Source of the DNA: Acidocella sp.
Lineage (GTDB): Bacteria > Pseudomonadota > Alphaproteobacteria > Acetobacterales > Acetobacteraceae
DNA: 8,647 bases
Reading direction: 5' to 3'
Assembly: GCA_029077775.1 (NCBI GenBank)
Contig: JAQNCU010000102.1
Location: forward strand, 1 to 8,647
Under the pieces are notes generated by a model. That model searched no databases, was not told the origin of the DNA, and saw only the letters and a list, made by a program, of their open reading frames with translations. Each line of letters begins with the position of its first letter. Position 1 is the stretch's first letter. Shown here in pieces: positions 6,514-8,647 of this stretch. Made by a program: the position numbers and the translations under genes.

Positions 6514-8647
6514 ATGGATGAGGATTTACGCAAGGCGGCGCTGGAGTACCATCGTTGGCCACGGCCCGGCAAACTGGCCATTACCGCGACCAAGCGGATG
6601 GAGACCTCGCGCGATCTCTCGCTTGCCTATTCGCCCGGCGTGGCGGCGGCCTGTGAGGCGATTATCGCCGACCCGGATAGCTCGTTCGATTATACGTCCC
6701 GCGCCAATCTGGTAGGCGTGATCACCAATGGCACGGCGGTGCTGGGCCTGGGCAATATCGGCAGCCTGGCGGGCAAGCCTGTAATGGAGGGCAAGGCGGT
6801 TCTGTTCAAAAAATTCGCCGGGATCGACAGTTTCGATATCGAGATCAACGAGCAGGACCCGGATAAATTCATCGAGATCGTGGCCAGTATGGAGCCCACC
6901 TTCGGCGGCATCAACCTTGAAGACATCAAGGCGCCGGAATGCTTCAAGATCGAGCAGACCCTGCGCGCGCGCATGAACATTCCGGTATTTCATGACGACC
7001 AGCACGGCACCGCGATCATCGTGGGGGCGGCGGTGCTGAATGCGATGAAGGTGCAGGGCAAGGCGATCAGCGAGGTTAAAATCGTCACCTCGGGCGCCGG
7101 GGCGGCGGCGTTGTCCTGCGTGAACATATTGCTCTCACTGGGCGCGCGCCCTGAGAACGTCACGATGACCGATGTCGAGGGCGTGGTCTATAAAGGCCGC
7201 CCGAAGCTCGACGCCACGTTGATGGGTGTTGCGCGTGAGACCGATGCGCGCACGCTGCCGGAGGTGCTGGCGGGGGCGGATATCTTCCTCGGCCTTTCCG
7301 CGCCGCGTGTGCTGCGCGAGGAATGGCTGGCCTTGCTCGGGCCGAACCCGCTGATTTTGGCTTTGGCGAATCCGGAGCCGGAAATCCTGCCGGAGTTGGT
7401 GATCGCGGCGCGGCCGGATGCGATCATCGCCACCGGGCGCTCGGATTATCCGAATCAGGTGAACAACGTGCTGTGTTTCCCGTTCATTTTCAGAGGTGCT
7501 CTGGATGTGCGGGCGACCGCGATCACCGAGAGCATGAAACTCGCGGCGGTGGAGGCGATTGCGGAGCTGGCGCGGGTCGAAGCCTCGGATGCCGTGGCGG
7601 CGGCCTATGGCGGGCAGGCACCGATGTTCGGGTGCGATTATATCATCCCCAAACCCTTCGACCCACGTTTGATCATGCATATCGCCCCCGCCGTGGCGCG
7701 CGCCGCCATGGCAGCCGGGGTGGCGCGCAAGCCGATCGCAGATTTCGACGTTTATAAGCACGAGCTTGAACGCTTCGTGTTCCGCTCAGGCCAGTTGCTG
7801 CGCCCGGTGATCGAGGTGGCGCGCAAGACCTGTCCGCGCATTGTCTATGCCGAGGGCGAGGATGAACGCACCTTGCGCGCCGTGCAGAGCGTGGTGGATG
7901 ATGGGATGGCGCAGCCCATCCTCATCGGCCGCGGCATGACCATTGCCGCCAAAATCGCCGCGCTGGGCCTTCGCATGAAGCCGGGCCAGGATGTGCGCAT
8001 TGTCGATTTCGAACAGGACAAGGTTTTGTTTGACGAATTGCTGGTGCGCTATATCAAGCTGGTCGGCCGCCGTGGGGTGCCGCCGGATGCCGCGATGCGC
8101 CAGTTGCGCAAGCGCCCCACCGTGGCGGCGGGGATTTTACTGGCCGCCGGTGAGGCCGATGCCGCGATCTGCGGCGGGCTGGGGGATTGGTGGCGGCAAT
8201 TCCAGTACGCGCTGCCGGTCATCCCGCGCGGCCCCGGGGTGGCAAGGGTATACGCGGTGACCGCTTTGATCCTGCAATCCGGCGTGCTGTTTTTCTGTGA
8301 CACGCATGTGAATGTGGATCCGAGCGCCGAGGAAATCGCGGAGATGACCATGCTCGCCGCGCAATGCGTGCAGCGTTTCGGGATCGCGCCGAAGGTGGCC
8401 TTGCTTTCGCACTCAAATTTCGGGGCGTCGAACTCACCCAGCGCGCGCAAAATGCGCAATGCACTCGGGCTGATCCGCGCGCGCGACCCTGAACTGGAGA
8501 TCGATGGCGAAATGCACGCCGATGCGGCACTCGTCGAGCAGATCCGCAACCAGGCGGTGGGCGATTCGCCGCTCTCGGGCATCGCCAATCTGTTGATCTT
8601 CCCGAACATCGACGCTGCCAATATCGCGTTCAATCTGGTTAAGGCGA
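6514..8647 (+). CDS. maeB: NADP-dependent malic enzyme with C-terminal phosphotransacetylase-like domain (3' end missing)
   Basis: This enzyme catalyses oxidative decarboxylation of malate to pyruvate, giving NADPH. The frame is open for 711 codons to the window edge; family members run to about 760 residues, so roughly 50 are missing. Malic domain features: SLAYSPGVA (36-44, catalytic Tyr39), NGTAVLGLGNIG (72-83), EGKAVLFKKFAGID (92-105, catalytic Lys94), FGGINLEDIKAPECF (130-144, metal ligands Glu136/Asp137), PVFHDDQHGTA (157-167), the nucleotide loop GAGAAAL (194-200), ALANPEPEI (283-291) and ATGRSDYPNQVNNV (306-319). From about 430 a phosphotransacetylase-like domain follows, with IVYAEGEDERTLRA, LSHSNFGASNSPSARKMR and DGEMHADAAL. 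In characterised MaeB proteins this domain is regulatory (acetyl-CoA sensing) rather than catalytic. No intrinsic terminator separates it from the upstream tRNA-Leu, so partial co-transcription is possible. Cofactor preference is inferred from family membership. Confidence 0.95.
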   Translation, partial: MDEDLRKAALEYHRWPRPGKLAITATKRMETSRDLSLAYSPGVAAACEAIIADPDSSFDYTSRANLVGVITNGTAVLGLGNIGSLAGKPVMEGKAVLFKKFAGIDSFDIEINEQDPDKFIEIVASMEPTFGGINLEDIKAPECFKIEQTLRARMNIPVFHDDQHGTAIIVGAAVLNAMKVQGKAISEVKIVTSGAGAAALSCVNILLSLGARPENVTMTDVEGVVYKGRPKLDATLMGVARETDARTLPEVLAGADIFLGLSAPRVLREEWLALLGPNPLILALANPEPEILPELVIAARPDAIIATGRSDYPNQVNNVLCFPFIFRGALDVRATAITESMKLAAVEAIAELARVEASDAVAAAYGGQAPMFGCDYIIPKPFDPRLIMHIAPAVARAAMAAGVARKPIADFDVYKHELERFVFRSGQLLRPVIEVARKTCPRIVYAEGEDERTLRAVQSVVDDGMAQPILIGRGMTIAAKIAALGLRMKPGQDVRIVDFEQDKVLFDELLVRYIKLVGRRGVPPDAAMRQLRKRPTVAAGILLAAGEADAAICGGLGDWWRQFQYALPVIPRGPGVARVYAVTALILQSGVLFFCDTHVNVDPSAEEIAEMTMLAAQCVQRFGIAPKVALLSHSNFGASNSPSARKMRNALGLIRARDPELEIDGEMHADAALVEQIRNQAVGDSPLSGIANLLIFPNIDAANIAFNLVKA

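Noticed and set aside
7135..7761. 208-codon minus-strand frame within the malic enzyme gene, and a similar one at 8049-8633
   Set aside because: Antisense to the continuous MaeB frame; His/Arg-rich translation without recognisable motifs.

Overview
This is a GC-rich chromosomal window packed with housekeeping genes, read here as an alphaproteobacterium. The protein sequences resemble alphaproteobacterial families: the GatB N-terminus, the MaeB malic enzyme with a C-terminal phosphotransacetylase-like domain, and an entericidin-type lipoprotein. A gatCAB operon divergent from ruvX also fits Rhodospirillales or Acetobacteraceae, but that finer placement is a recollection-based guess that I could not test here.

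Layout, left to right. Positions 101-3311 (minus strand) hold gatC-gatA-gatB, which encode the three subunits of the Asp-tRNA(Asn)/Glu-tRNA(Gln) amidotransferase. Their reading frames overlap (ATGA at gatC/gatA, TAATG at gatA/gatB), and a weak hairpin follows gatB. A divergent gap of about 46 bp separates gatC from ruvX (3358-3828, plus), a YqgF/RuvX-type nuclease gene. ruvX ends in a strong, nearly symmetric terminator that it shares with a convergent 55-residue entericidin-like lipoprotein gene at 3892-4059 (minus). The lipoprotein gene's stop codon lies inside a 14-bp tandem duplication.

Positions 4210-6296 (minus) hold a probable operon read as lipB (octanoyltransferase), then a gamma-glutamylcyclotransferase/AIG2-like gene overlapping it by ATGA, then a luciferase-like flavin-dependent oxidoreductase. 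Divergent from lipB are a tRNA-Leu(GAG) gene with encoded CCA (6345-6430) and, 83 bp further on, maeB, an NADP-type malic enzyme cut off by the right edge of the window.

The functions are mostly central: tRNA-dependent amidation for Gln/Asn decoding, rRNA or recombination maintenance (ruvX), lipoate attachment to 2-oxoacid dehydrogenases (lipB), and malate-to-pyruvate conversion (maeB). There is no gene-free stretch over 300 bases; the longest gap is 4060-4209 (150 bp), which holds the leader of the small lipoprotein gene and a weak terminator. I see no mobile element, CRISPR array, phage gene or clear novel system. The points most worth a second look are the easily missed small lipoprotein gene, its tandem repeat, the possibly leaderless ruvX start, and the lipB-linked cyclotransferase/oxidoreductase pair.
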